NCBI GenBank assembly: GCA_015490695.1
Contig: WFXK01000282.1
Location: 1-14,539, forward strand
From: Bacteroidota bacterium
Lineage (GTDB): Bacteria > Bacteroidota > Bacteroidia > SpSt-205 > S141-50
Direction of reading: 5' to 3'
Length of the DNA stretch: 14,539 nt
Position numbers and translations under genes: made by a program
Shown here: positions 1 through 6,987 of the stretch, piece after piece
Layout of the letters: each line of letters opens with the position of its first letter
Numbering within the stretch: position 1 is the stretch's first letter
Notes under the pieces: generated by a model
Told to the model about the DNA's origin: nothing
What the model saw: only the letters and a program-made list of their open reading frames with translations
The model's database searches: none

Positions 1-1
1 T

Positions 2-610
2 GTTTTAGGCAAGGGAATAGCCACTTTGAAACGTTTACGTTATTTAGATTTATCGCATAATCGTTTGAGGGCGCTTTCCGATGTGCTCATGCATTTGAAA
101 AATTTGAAATATTTGAACGTCAGTGATAATTTTATAGAAGTGTTATCACCTGCGCTTAGACAATTAAAGCAGTTAAAGCAGTTGTTTTTAAGGGATAATC
201 GTTTACAGGGAGGTATAGAAGTTTTATGTTCCTTAGATTCTTTAGAGGTTTTAGATGTAGCGTACAACTATTTAAAGCAAATTCCTTCTTGTATTACTAC
301 CCTGAAGTCGTTGCGGTATTTGGATTTATCTAATAATGAATTGACAGAAGTACCTTCGGAAATAGGTGCGTTAAAAGCTTTAGAAGTGCTTCACTTAGAG
401 CGTAATCAATTAAAAGCGTTACCTGAAAGCATTGGGGAATTGGAGCGATTAAAAGTTTTAAACTTAAACTTCAATGAAATTCATCGTTTACCTGACACGT
501 TAGTTCAATTACAGCAGTTGGAGCGGCTGTATCTTAGGGGCAATCCCTTGGATTTCAAACACTTTTCAGAGATTCGCAAGGAATTACTTACAACCATGGT
601 GGAGTGGTAA
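2..610 (+). CDS. Leucine-rich-repeat protein (5' end outside the window)
   Basis: The frame is open from the left edge (first full codon at 2) to a TAA at 608-610, so the N-terminus is missing. A TTG at 26 is in frame but lies inside a repeat and is unlikely to be the start. What remains is about eight tandem repeats of 22-23 residues of the form LxxLxLxxNxLxxLPxxIxxLxx, for example LRYLDLSNNELTEVPSEIG and LEVLHLERNQLKALPESIG. The last repeat ends at RGNPL, followed by a short tail. Such repeats form a curved solenoid used for protein binding; the partner cannot be read from sequence. No signal peptide or kinase/GTPase domain is visible, but either could lie upstream. The gene ends 22 bases before the next one on the same strand and may be cotranscribed with it. 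The repeat assignment is secure; the function is unknown. Confidence 0.85.
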   Translation, partial: VLGKGIATLKRLRYLDLSHNRLRALSDVLMHLKNLKYLNVSDNFIEVLSPALRQLKQLKQLFLRDNRLQGGIEVLCSLDSLEVLDVAYNYLKQIPSCITTLKSLRYLDLSNNELTEVPSEIGALKALEVLHLERNQLKALPESIGELERLKVLNLNFNEIHRLPDTLVQLQQLERLYLRGNPLDFKHFSEIRKELLTTMVEW

Positions 611-622
611 TGAGAAAAGTTT

Positions 623-630
623 TATTTTTG
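623..630 (+). promoter_or_regulatory. Candidate -7 box TATTTTTG
   Basis: This is an exact match to the Bacteroidota -7 consensus TAnnTTTG. No convincing TTTG -33 element lies about 20 bases upstream, so support is weaker than for the promoters at 10639 and 11835. If it is used, transcription would begin at about 634-637, inside the first codons of the frame that opens at 633. The ATG at 651 would then be the start codon. Confidence 0.4.
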
Positions 631-632
631 TA

Positions 633-860
633 ATGAAAAAGGGTTGGCTTATGGGAAGGTGGCTTATTGTGTTTATTGTAGCAATCGGCAGTGCATCAGC
701 CCAGTGCGCTTTATGTAAAGCGAACATCACTACCAGCAACAACGCAGAATTGGCTCAAGGAATCAATCAAGGCATTATTTATTTATTTGTTATTCCTTAT
801 TTGTTAGTGGGCATAGTAGCCTATTTGTGGTATAAAAACTATAAAAAAATTTCTCAATAA
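633..860 (+). CDS. Small exported CxxC membrane protein, function unknown
   Basis: This is a 75-residue protein. Residues 1-23 look like a signal peptide: a basic start, a hydrophobic stretch, then a likely signal peptidase site after ASA. The mature end begins QCALC, a CxxC pair at C25 and C28. A second hydrophobic segment at about 48-66 ends in a basic tail (YKNYKKISQ), predicting one membrane anchor with the CxxC on the outer side. From memory, similar short proteins with a QCxxC start and a GI.YL...PYLLVG segment are common uncharacterised Bacteroidota proteins. The CxxC could bind metal or act in redox chemistry; neither is shown. It is not a convincing lipoprotein, because SAQC is a poor lipobox. 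The start is uncertain: a -7 box ends two bases before this ATG, so M7 at 651 may be the true start. The stop is two bases before pheS. Confidence 0.75.
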   Translation: MKKGWLMGRWLIVFIVAIGSASAQCALCKANITTSNNAELAQGINQGIIYLFVIPYLLVGIVAYLWYKNYKKISQ

Positions 861-862
861 CT

Positions 863-1882
863 ATGGAACTTTTAGAAGTATTAGAACAGTTACGTCAAGA
901 GATAGATGCTTTTGAAATAAAAGATAAGGAAGATTTAAGTCGTTTTAAGCGTCGTTTCTTAGGGAAGGAAGGGGTAATAGCCCAGCATTTCAAACAAATT
1001 CGTTCTGTACCGCCGTCTCTACGCCCCCAAGTAGGGAAATTATTAAACGCTTTAAAACAAAAAGCAGAGGAAAAAGTACGAAAGTTTAGTGAAGAAAAAC
1101 CTTTTGAAGTTCCACAGCCTAGGGATGTGTTTTTACCCGGAGTAGTGGAAAGTGAAGGTGGGGTGCATATTTTAAGTATTGTGACCTATCGGGTAATTTC
1201 ATTTTTCCGTTTATGGGGGTTTAAGGTTGCAGAAGGACCTGAGATAGAAGATGATTGGCATAACTTTACTGCACTGAATTTTGAAGAGGACCATCCAGCA
1301 AGGGACATGCAAGACACGTTTTTCCTTAGTGAAGACAAGCAGTGGTTGTTAAGGACGCATACTTCTACGGTTCAGATTCGGGTTATGGAGCGTTATAAAC
1401 CCCCTATCAGGATTTTAGCCCCTGGGAAAGTATATCGCAATGAAACGATTTCTGCTCGTTCGCATTGTTTCTTCCATCAAATAGAAGGGTTAGTAGTGGA
1501 TGAGCACAGTAGTTTCGCTGATTTAAAGACGCTTCTTTATAGTTTTGCTCAAGCGATTTTTGGTGAAGAGGTTCAAGTTCGTTTTCGCCCTTCTTATTTC
1601 CCTTTTACAGAAATCAGTGCAGAAATGGATATTTCTTGTCAACTTTGTGGCGGAAAAGGTTGTGCTGTGTGTAAGTATAGTGGTTGGGTAGAAATTTTAG
1701 GTTGCGGTATGGTAGACCCCGCAGTTTTAGAAAATTGCCGTATAGATCCACAAAAATACCAAGGATATGCTTTCGGGCTCGGTGTAGAACGCATCGCACA
1801 ACTGCTTTATCAAATTCCCGATATTCGCCTTTATGCCCAGAATTATTTACCTTTCTTAGCACAATTCCGATTTTTAACTTAA
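863..1882 (+). CDS. pheS: Phenylalanine--tRNA ligase alpha subunit
   Basis: PheS charges tRNA-Phe with phenylalanine in the cytoplasm as part of an alpha2beta2 enzyme. The 339-residue length is normal. Residues 1-80 are the charged coiled-coil arm that contacts tRNA. The class II synthetase core follows, with RTHTS at 164-168, the motif 2 region RNETISARSH at 192-201, HQIEGLVVD after it, and motif 3 GLGVERIAQL at 305-314. Residues 259-270 hold a CxxC-x4-CxxC cluster (C259, C262, C267, C270) just before GWVEILGCGMV. I recall this small zinc-ribbon-like insertion from other Bacteroidota PheS proteins; E. coli PheS lacks it. pheT is not adjacent, so the beta subunit must be encoded elsewhere. 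No SD is visible, and the gene begins two bases after the CxxC protein gene, which suggests cotranscription. Confidence 0.97.
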   Translation: MELLEVLEQLRQEIDAFEIKDKEDLSRFKRRFLGKEGVIAQHFKQIRSVPPSLRPQVGKLLNALKQKAEEKVRKFSEEKPFEVPQPRDVFLPGVVESEGGVHILSIVTYRVISFFRLWGFKVAEGPEIEDDWHNFTALNFEEDHPARDMQDTFFLSEDKQWLLRTHTSTVQIRVMERYKPPIRILAPGKVYRNETISARSHCFFHQIEGLVVDEHSSFADLKTLLYSFAQAIFGEEVQVRFRPSYFPFTEISAEMDISCQLCGGKGCAVCKYSGWVEILGCGMVDPAVLENCRIDPQKYQGYAFGLGVERIAQLLYQIPDIRLYAQNYLPFLAQFRFLT

Positions 1883-1892
1883 TAACAAAGCC

Positions 1893-3161
1893 ATGGCGAT
1901 TCAAATAAAAGAGATTCCGCAGGAGGTCAAACATCTTTTAGCGGAGATTAAAGACCATTTAGAAGATGGTTCACACCATGGTTATTTATTACCCAAAAGT
2001 ATAGAAGCCATTATAGAATTTTATGCCAAACATCATCCTAAACCTTGTATTATAGAGACCGACCCTAAGGGAGTCATCACGCACGTAGATGCAGAATTTG
2101 CTAAGTTAGCGGGCTATGAACCCCAAGAGTTGATTGGTACAGAAGCCAATATTTTACGAAGCCCAAACACACCAACGGGAATTTTTCAACAAATGTGGCA
2201 GAAAATTACTCAAGGGGAACCGTGGATGGGCGAATTAGAAAACGTTCGTAAAGATTTTTCCCCTTTCTGGATTGCGATGTTAATTATTCCAGTGGTAGAC
2301 ATTCAAGGTAACCCTATGAAGTATCTTGGAATTGCGTTTGATTTAACAGAAGAATATGAGCAACGTCGGCGCTTAGAAGAAAAAAATAAAGAATTAGTAG
2401 ACAGCCTTAAATACGCAAAACGGATTCAAAAAATCTTTTTACCGCCCAATGAGCTTTTAGACGAGATTTTAGATGATTACTTTGTAATTTATCGTCCAAG
2501 GGATGTGGTTTCAGGGGATTTTTATTGGGCAGCTAAAACGGTAGACAAAGCCTTTGTTGCTGTAGTAGATTGTACAGGGCACGGCGTTCCAGGTGCTTTT
2601 ATGTCGCTCATCGGACACAACTTGCTCAATCAAATCGTTCTTAATAAAAAAATTTATGACCCCGGCGAAATTTTAACAGAGCTCCATAAAGAAGTCAGAG
2701 CAACTTTAAAGCAAGACAGACAACAAAGGAATAAAGATGGGATGGATTTAGCGTTTATCACTATAGAGCGCTATGGCGATAAAGTTTATTATGCAGGAGC
2801 GAACAATCATATATACTGGTGGAGTACCGAAAAAGATGATTTAATTGTTGTTCGTGCTGATAAAATGCCTATAGGCGGTGAACAATTAGAAGAAGAGCGT
2901 GTCTTTACCACGAAAACCTTAGAAATTCAAGAGGGAGACTGTTTGTATTTGTTTACCGATGGTTTTGTAGACCAATTTGGCGGACCTGAAGATAAACGAT
3001 TTGGGAGCAAGCGGTTAAAAAATCTTATTCGTAAATATCATAATGAGAGCATGCGCATACAACGGGCGAAGTTTAATTTAGAATGGAAGGAATGGCGGGG
3101 TGATGGAGAACAAATTGACGATGTGACCATGATTGGCATCCGTTTCGGCGAAATAGACTGA
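1893..3161 (+). CDS. PAS-domain SpoIIE/PP2C-type serine/threonine phosphatase
   Basis: This is a 422-residue signalling protein with no signal peptide or membrane segment, so it is cytoplasmic. Residues 50-152 form a PAS sensor domain (IIETDPKGVITHVDAEF ... GYEPQELIG ... YLGIAFDLTEE). A charged helical linker at about 152-185 probably transmits the signal. Residues 185-420 are the SpoIIE (PPM) phosphatase domain, with the acidic metal-binding motifs RDVVSGDFYW (202-212), VDCTGHGVPGAF (225-236), DGMD (282-285), FTDGF (354-358) and DDV (409-411), so it should be active. Such enzymes usually dephosphorylate an anti-sigma-factor antagonist or a similar STAS protein. No such partner, kinase or sigma factor lies in the window. 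The PAS ligand is unknown. The gene starts 10 bases after pheS and ends 15 bases before the phosphorylase gene, consistent with one transcript. Confidence 0.92.
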   Translation: MAIQIKEIPQEVKHLLAEIKDHLEDGSHHGYLLPKSIEAIIEFYAKHHPKPCIIETDPKGVITHVDAEFAKLAGYEPQELIGTEANILRSPNTPTGIFQQMWQKITQGEPWMGELENVRKDFSPFWIAMLIIPVVDIQGNPMKYLGIAFDLTEEYEQRRRLEEKNKELVDSLKYAKRIQKIFLPPNELLDEILDDYFVIYRPRDVVSGDFYWAAKTVDKAFVAVVDCTGHGVPGAFMSLIGHNLLNQIVLNKKIYDPGEILTELHKEVRATLKQDRQQRNKDGMDLAFITIERYGDKVYYAGANNHIYWWSTEKDDLIVVRADKMPIGGEQLEEERVFTTKTLEIQEGDCLYLFTDGFVDQFGGPEDKRFGSKRLKNLIRKYHNESMRIQRAKFNLEWKEWRGDGEQIDDVTMIGIRFGEID

Positions 3162-3176
3162 AAACACTGCACGACT

Positions 3177-4043
3177 ATGAATAAAGTATCGGAATCAGAA
3201 CTGATTTTAACCAAAGAAGGGCGAATTTATCATTTAGATTTACGTCCTGAAGAAGTTGCAGACAACATTATTTTAGTAGGCGACCCTGATAGGGTGAGTC
3301 TATTCAAGTATTTTTTTGAAAAAATAGAATTAGAACGCCGCCATAGAGAATTCCATGCTTGCACGGGTTACTATCGGGGAGAACGTATTACGGTGCTTTC
3401 TACAGGCATCGGTACCGATAACATTGACATTGTCTGCACAGAACTGGATTTATTAAAAAACTTAGATTGGCAACAACAACGTTTTAAGGATTCTTTAACA
3501 AAAATGCGTTGGTTGCGGTTAGGAACTTGCGGCGGATTACAAGCAGATGTGCCGCCAGGTACTTTAGTATTTTCCTCTTATGCTATTGGCTTAGACGCTT
3601 TAGCGTTTTATTATGATTACACTCCACCAGCCATTGATTGGGCAATTATTTTTGAGCAATTCATTAAAGAGCACTTCTTTTCGCCACCTCCTTATTATCT
3701 TACCAAAGCCCAAGGGGAGTGGAACGTTCCTCAAGATATTAAAAAGGGAATTACGTTAACGGCAGCAGGGTTTTATGGTCCACAAGGGAGAAATGTTGGT
3801 AGAATGCCTGTGCGTTATCACAACCTTCCCCGTAAAATGCAACAATTCCATTATAACGAACATCGGATTTTGAACATGGAAATGGAAGCTGCAGCGATCA
3901 ATTTATTTGCAACTTTATTAGGACACGATTCTGCAACGCTTTGTGTTGTATTAGCCAATCGTGTTACAGGGGAACGCCTAAAAGACCCTGCCAAATCCAT
4001 TAAACAACTTATCCAAGTTGGTTTAGACCTTCTTGTCTCTTAA
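3177..4043 (+). CDS. Nucleoside phosphorylase (uridine/purine phosphorylase family)
   Basis: This 288-residue protein belongs to the PNP/UDP phosphorylase superfamily, which splits a nucleoside with phosphate into a free base and (deoxy)ribose-1-phosphate for salvage. Visible landmarks are the phosphate-loop motif GDPDR (35-39), STGIGTDN (75-82), RLGTCGGLQ (114-122), a TAAGFYGPQGR segment (195-205) typical of the uridine phosphorylase branch, and NMEMEAAAI (233-241), whose Met-Glu contacts the ribose. The uridine-type landmarks favour uridine or a related pyrimidine nucleoside as substrate, but the base preference cannot be settled by eye. The gene follows the phosphatase gene by 15 bases with no promoter-like box between, so it probably closes the operon that starts upstream. 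No SD is visible. The promoter of thiC begins within 10 bases of its stop. Confidence 0.9.
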   Translation: MNKVSESELILTKEGRIYHLDLRPEEVADNIILVGDPDRVSLFKYFFEKIELERRHREFHACTGYYRGERITVLSTGIGTDNIDIVCTELDLLKNLDWQQQRFKDSLTKMRWLRLGTCGGLQADVPPGTLVFSSYAIGLDALAFYYDYTPPAIDWAIIFEQFIKEHFFSPPPYYLTKAQGEWNVPQDIKKGITLTAAGFYGPQGRNVGRMPVRYHNLPRKMQQFHYNEHRILNMEMEAAAINLFATLLGHDSATLCVVLANRVTGERLKDPAKSIKQLIQVGLDLLVS

Positions 4044-4051
4044 AAAATTTC

Positions 4052-4059
4052 TATTTTTG
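4052..4059 (+). promoter_or_regulatory. -7 box TATTTTTG of the thiC promoter
   Basis: This is an exact TAnnTTTG match, 23 bases before the thiC ATG. A TTG at 4033-4035 could act as the -33 element, but the spacing of 16 is shorter than the 20 seen at other promoters here. The expected leader of about 16-20 bases is far too short for a TPP riboswitch. Confidence 0.65.
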
Positions 4060-4082
4060 CATAGACTAAATCTAAATAAGCA

Positions 4083-5897
4083 ATGCCAAGGAAGTTTGAC
4101 CGTTTGCCAGACCAGTCGGTAATCACGCGGGAGCCTTTTCCCAATAGCCGTAAGATTTACGTTCAAGGGAAGATCTATCCGTTCATACGCGTCCCTATGC
4201 GGGAGGTTTCCTTGGGAGAAGGACGACTGCCCTTAACCGAATACGACACCAGCGGTCCATATACCGACCCCGATGTAGAAATAGACATCACTAAGGGCTT
4301 ACCTCCTATCCGTCTACAATGGATTTTAGACCGAGGCGATGTAGAAGAACTCCCTAATTACTCCTCAGAATATACCCGTCAACGGCTCAAAGACCCTAAA
4401 ACCGCCCATATTCAGTTTCCTAATCGTAGAAAACCATTAAGAGCCAAGCCAGGACATCGCGTAACGCAAATGCACTATGCGAAAAAAGGTATTATCACTC
4501 CCGAAATGGAATTTGTCGCTATTCGGGAAAACAAACGTTTAGAACTTTATAAAGAATACTTAGCACGGCAACACAAAGGAAAAGATTTTGGTGCCCAACT
4601 ACCTAAGGAGATTACACCGGAGTTTGTTCGTCAAGAGGTTGCCCGAGGACGCGCTATCATCCCCTGTAATATCAATCACCCTGAATTAGAACCCATGATC
4701 ATTGGAAGAAACTTCTTAGTAAAAATCAATGCAAACATTGGCACTTCTCCTGTGACCTCCTCTATTGCGGAAGAGGTAGAGAAGATGGTTTGGGCAATTC
4801 GTTGGGGTGCAGACACCGTCATGGACCTCAGTACTGGGAAATTTATCCACGAAACCCGCGAATGGATTATCCGAAATGCTCCTGTTCCCATTGGCACTGT
4901 CCCTATTTACCAAGCCTTAGAAAAAGTAGGTGGGAAACCTGAAGAGCTTACATGGGAAATCTTCAGAGATACGCTCATAGAACAATGCGAGCAAGGAGTA
5001 GATTACTTTACTATCCATGCAGGAGTACGTCTGCGCTATATTCCTTTGACAGCAAAACGGGTTACAGGAATCGTCTCCAGAGGTGGCTCTATCATTGCTA
5101 AATGGTGCTTAGCACATCATAAAGAAAATTTCCTCTATACCCACTTCCATGAAATCTGTGAAATCTTAGCAGCTTACGATGTAGCGATTTCTTTGGGAGA
5201 TGGTTTACGTCCCGGCTCTATTGCCGATGCTAATGACGAAGCCCAATTTGCCGAATTAGAAACCTTAGGTGAATTAACCAAAATCGCTTGGGAACATGAT
5301 GTTCAAGTGATGATAGAAGGACCTGGACACGTTCCTATGCAATTGATTAAAGAAAACATGGATAAGCAATTAGCCTTATGCCATGAAGCGCCGTTTTACA
5401 CCTTAGGACCTTTAGTAACGGATATTGCTCCGGGCTACGACCATATTGCTTCTGCGATTGGTGCTGCGTTGATTGGTTGGTATGGAACCGCTATGCTTTG
5501 TTACGTGACCCCTAAAGAACATTTGGGATTACCTAATAAAGAGGATGTAAAACAGGGAGTGATTGCGTATAAGATTGCGGCACATGCGGCAGACCTGGCA
5601 AAAGGGCATCCAGGAGCACAAATCCGAGATGACCTCCTCAGTCAAGCCCGATTTGAATTCCGTTGGGAAGACCAATTCAATTTATCCTTAGACCCTGAAA
5701 CCGCTCGTGCTTACCATGACGAAACTCTACCCTCCCCTAATGCAAAAGTCGCTCACTTCTGCTCCATGTGCGGACCTAAATTCTGCTCCATGGAAATCAC
5801 CCAACAAATCCGTAAAATGGAAATAGAAAAAGCTATGCAACAAAAAGCAAAAGAATTCCGTGAAAAAGGAGGAGAAATTTATGTAAAAGTACAATAA
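4083..5897 (+). CDS. thiC: Phosphomethylpyrimidine synthase (HMP-P synthase)
   Basis: ThiC rearranges 5-aminoimidazole ribotide into HMP phosphate, the pyrimidine half of thiamine, using a radical SAM [4Fe-4S] cluster. The 604-residue length is typical of the full-length bacterial form. It begins with the N-terminal domain (FPNSRKIYV, YDTSGPYTDP), then MHYAKKGIITPEMEFVAIREN, the barrel (NANIGTSPVTSS, MDLSTGKFI, NAPVPIGTVPIYQAL, RGGSI, YEGPGHVP-like EGPGHVPM, GPLVTDIAPGYDHI). It ends with the cluster motif CSMCGPKFC (C560, C563, C568), which in ThiC sits at the C-terminus. The gene stands alone: no other thi gene is present. It has its own -7 box but no room for the thiamine pyrophosphate riboswitch that often precedes thiC. 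Confidence 0.98.
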   Translation: MPRKFDRLPDQSVITREPFPNSRKIYVQGKIYPFIRVPMREVSLGEGRLPLTEYDTSGPYTDPDVEIDITKGLPPIRLQWILDRGDVEELPNYSSEYTRQRLKDPKTAHIQFPNRRKPLRAKPGHRVTQMHYAKKGIITPEMEFVAIRENKRLELYKEYLARQHKGKDFGAQLPKEITPEFVRQEVARGRAIIPCNINHPELEPMIIGRNFLVKINANIGTSPVTSSIAEEVEKMVWAIRWGADTVMDLSTGKFIHETREWIIRNAPVPIGTVPIYQALEKVGGKPEELTWEIFRDTLIEQCEQGVDYFTIHAGVRLRYIPLTAKRVTGIVSRGGSIIAKWCLAHHKENFLYTHFHEICEILAAYDVAISLGDGLRPGSIADANDEAQFAELETLGELTKIAWEHDVQVMIEGPGHVPMQLIKENMDKQLALCHEAPFYTLGPLVTDIAPGYDHIASAIGAALIGWYGTAMLCYVTPKEHLGLPNKEDVKQGVIAYKIAAHAADLAKGHPGAQIRDDLLSQARFEFRWEDQFNLSLDPETARAYHDETLPSPNAKVAHFCSMCGPKFCSMEITQQIRKMEIEKAMQQKAKEFREKGGEIYVKVQ

Positions 5898-5950
5898 AAC
5901 TTTCCACAAACCCTAAAGCAGGTCCGTAACCATCGCCAGCTAAAGTCTCC

Positions 5951-5958
5951 TAATTTTG
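5951..5958 (+). promoter_or_regulatory. -7 box TAATTTTG upstream of the radical SAM gene
   Basis: This is an exact TAnnTTTG match whose last G is only five bases before the ATG at 5964. Transcription would begin at or within a few bases of the start codon. No clear -33 TTTG is seen at the expected distance. Confidence 0.55.
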
Positions 5959-5963
5959 TCTTA

Positions 5964-6968
5964 ATGCTATTTAAGGGAAGAGGAGCGCAAATTAACCCGA
6001 AGAATCCTTTTTTAAATCTTCACATAGAAAGAAACACCCCAGAAAAAACACAATTCATTTTTATAGAGCCTCAAACGATTGTCCATAAAATTGATAGTCC
6101 TGATGTTGGAGCGGTTTATTCGTTAAATCCCTATTTAGGTTGTGAACATGGTTGCGCTTATTGCTACGCACGGAATTCCCATACGTACTGGGGTTTTAGC
6201 GCTGGAATAGATTTTGAAACTAAAATTTTAATTAAACGTAATGCCCCCTATCTTTTAGAAAAGACTTTACAAAATCCTAAATGGCAAGTTGCACCGATTA
6301 TGCTTTCTGGAAACACCGATTGTTATCAGCCTGCAGAAAAACGCTTTCAAATTACTCGGAAACTATTACAAGTTTTATGGCGTTATCGTCATCCTGTGGG
6401 AATTATCACTAAAAACGCTTTGATATTAAGGGATTTAGATATTTTGAGGGGGTTAGCTAAGCATCGTTTAGTACGGGTATACATTACTTTAACGACCTTA
6501 AATGAAGGACTACGACAGAAGTTAGAACCTCGAACTGTGACACCTAAGAGGCGATTAAAAACCATAGAAGCCTTAAGTAAAGAGGGGATTCCTGTCGTTG
6601 CGATGATTGCACCTATTATTCCTGGATTAAATGACCATGAAATTCCTCTGTTATTGAAAGCTGCTGCAGACGTCGGCGCACTAAGCGCTACATACACGAT
6701 TGTGCGATTAAACGGACAAATAGCAGAAATCTTTTGTGATTGGTTGAAAAAAGCCTATCCGATGAAAGCACAAAAGGTTTTAAATCGTATTCGGCAATGC
6801 CATGACGGAAAACTAAACGATAGTCGTTGGTTTTTGCGTCTTAGAGGAACAGGCGTTTTAGCTCAGCAGATTGAACAATTATTTACTATTTTCAAGGAGC
6901 GTTATTTTAAGGGGCGTACACTGCCCCCATGGAATTTAGAAAGTTTTCATAATCCTTTATTTGCTTAG
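5964..6968 (+). CDS. PA0069-family radical SAM protein
   Basis: This 334-residue protein has the radical SAM cluster motif in the family-specific form CEHGCAYCYAR (C60, C64, C67), then GFSAGIDFETKI, GNTDCYQPAEK, VGIITKNALILRD, LEPRTVTPKRRL and IAPIIPGLNDHEI. These match what I recall of the PA0069/Rv2578c group, sometimes labelled SplB-like although photoproduct repair has not been shown for it as far as I know. The reaction is unknown; only SAM-dependent radical chemistry with a [4Fe-4S] cluster can be inferred. The opening KGRGAQINPKNPF is a conserved family start, which supports the ATG at 5964. The gene has its own -7 box very close to that ATG. It lies between thiC and accC on the same strand, but separate promoters argue against a shared operon. 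Confidence 0.9.
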   Translation: MLFKGRGAQINPKNPFLNLHIERNTPEKTQFIFIEPQTIVHKIDSPDVGAVYSLNPYLGCEHGCAYCYARNSHTYWGFSAGIDFETKILIKRNAPYLLEKTLQNPKWQVAPIMLSGNTDCYQPAEKRFQITRKLLQVLWRYRHPVGIITKNALILRDLDILRGLAKHRLVRVYITLTTLNEGLRQKLEPRTVTPKRRLKTIEALSKEGIPVVAMIAPIIPGLNDHEIPLLLKAAADVGALSATYTIVRLNGQIAEIFCDWLKKAYPMKAQKVLNRIRQCHDGKLNDSRWFLRLRGTGVLAQQIEQLFTIFKERYFKGRTLPPWNLESFHNPLFA

Positions 6969-6975
6969 GTTTCTA

Positions 6976-6983
6976 TACTTTTG
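6976..6983 (+). promoter_or_regulatory. -7 box TACTTTTG upstream of accC
   Basis: This is an exact TAnnTTTG match whose final G is four bases before the accC ATG at 6988. It predicts a leaderless or nearly leaderless mRNA and rules against the longer frame that begins with TTG at 6961. No good -33 TTTG is seen. Confidence 0.55.
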
Positions 6984-6987
6984 TCGC

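Noticed and set aside
1614..1934. Minus-strand open frame across the pheS 3' end
   Set aside because: Antisense to the conserved catalytic region of PheS, with no motif or promoter of its own.
4044..4082. Possible TPP riboswitch before thiC
   Set aside because: Only 39 bases are available and no aptamer-like conserved bases are visible.
5897..5949. Minus-strand reading ETLAGDGYGPALGFVESF between thiC and the radical SAM gene
   Set aside because: It looks protein-like and loosely recalls an NHL repeat, but it is closed by a stop just upstream, has no start codon and runs into thiC antisense. A chance reading or an unidentifiable remnant.
6961..6987. TTG start giving accC nine extra residues
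   Set aside because: The extension spans the -7 box and the stop of the previous gene, and the conserved biotin carboxylase N-terminus begins at the ATG at 6988.
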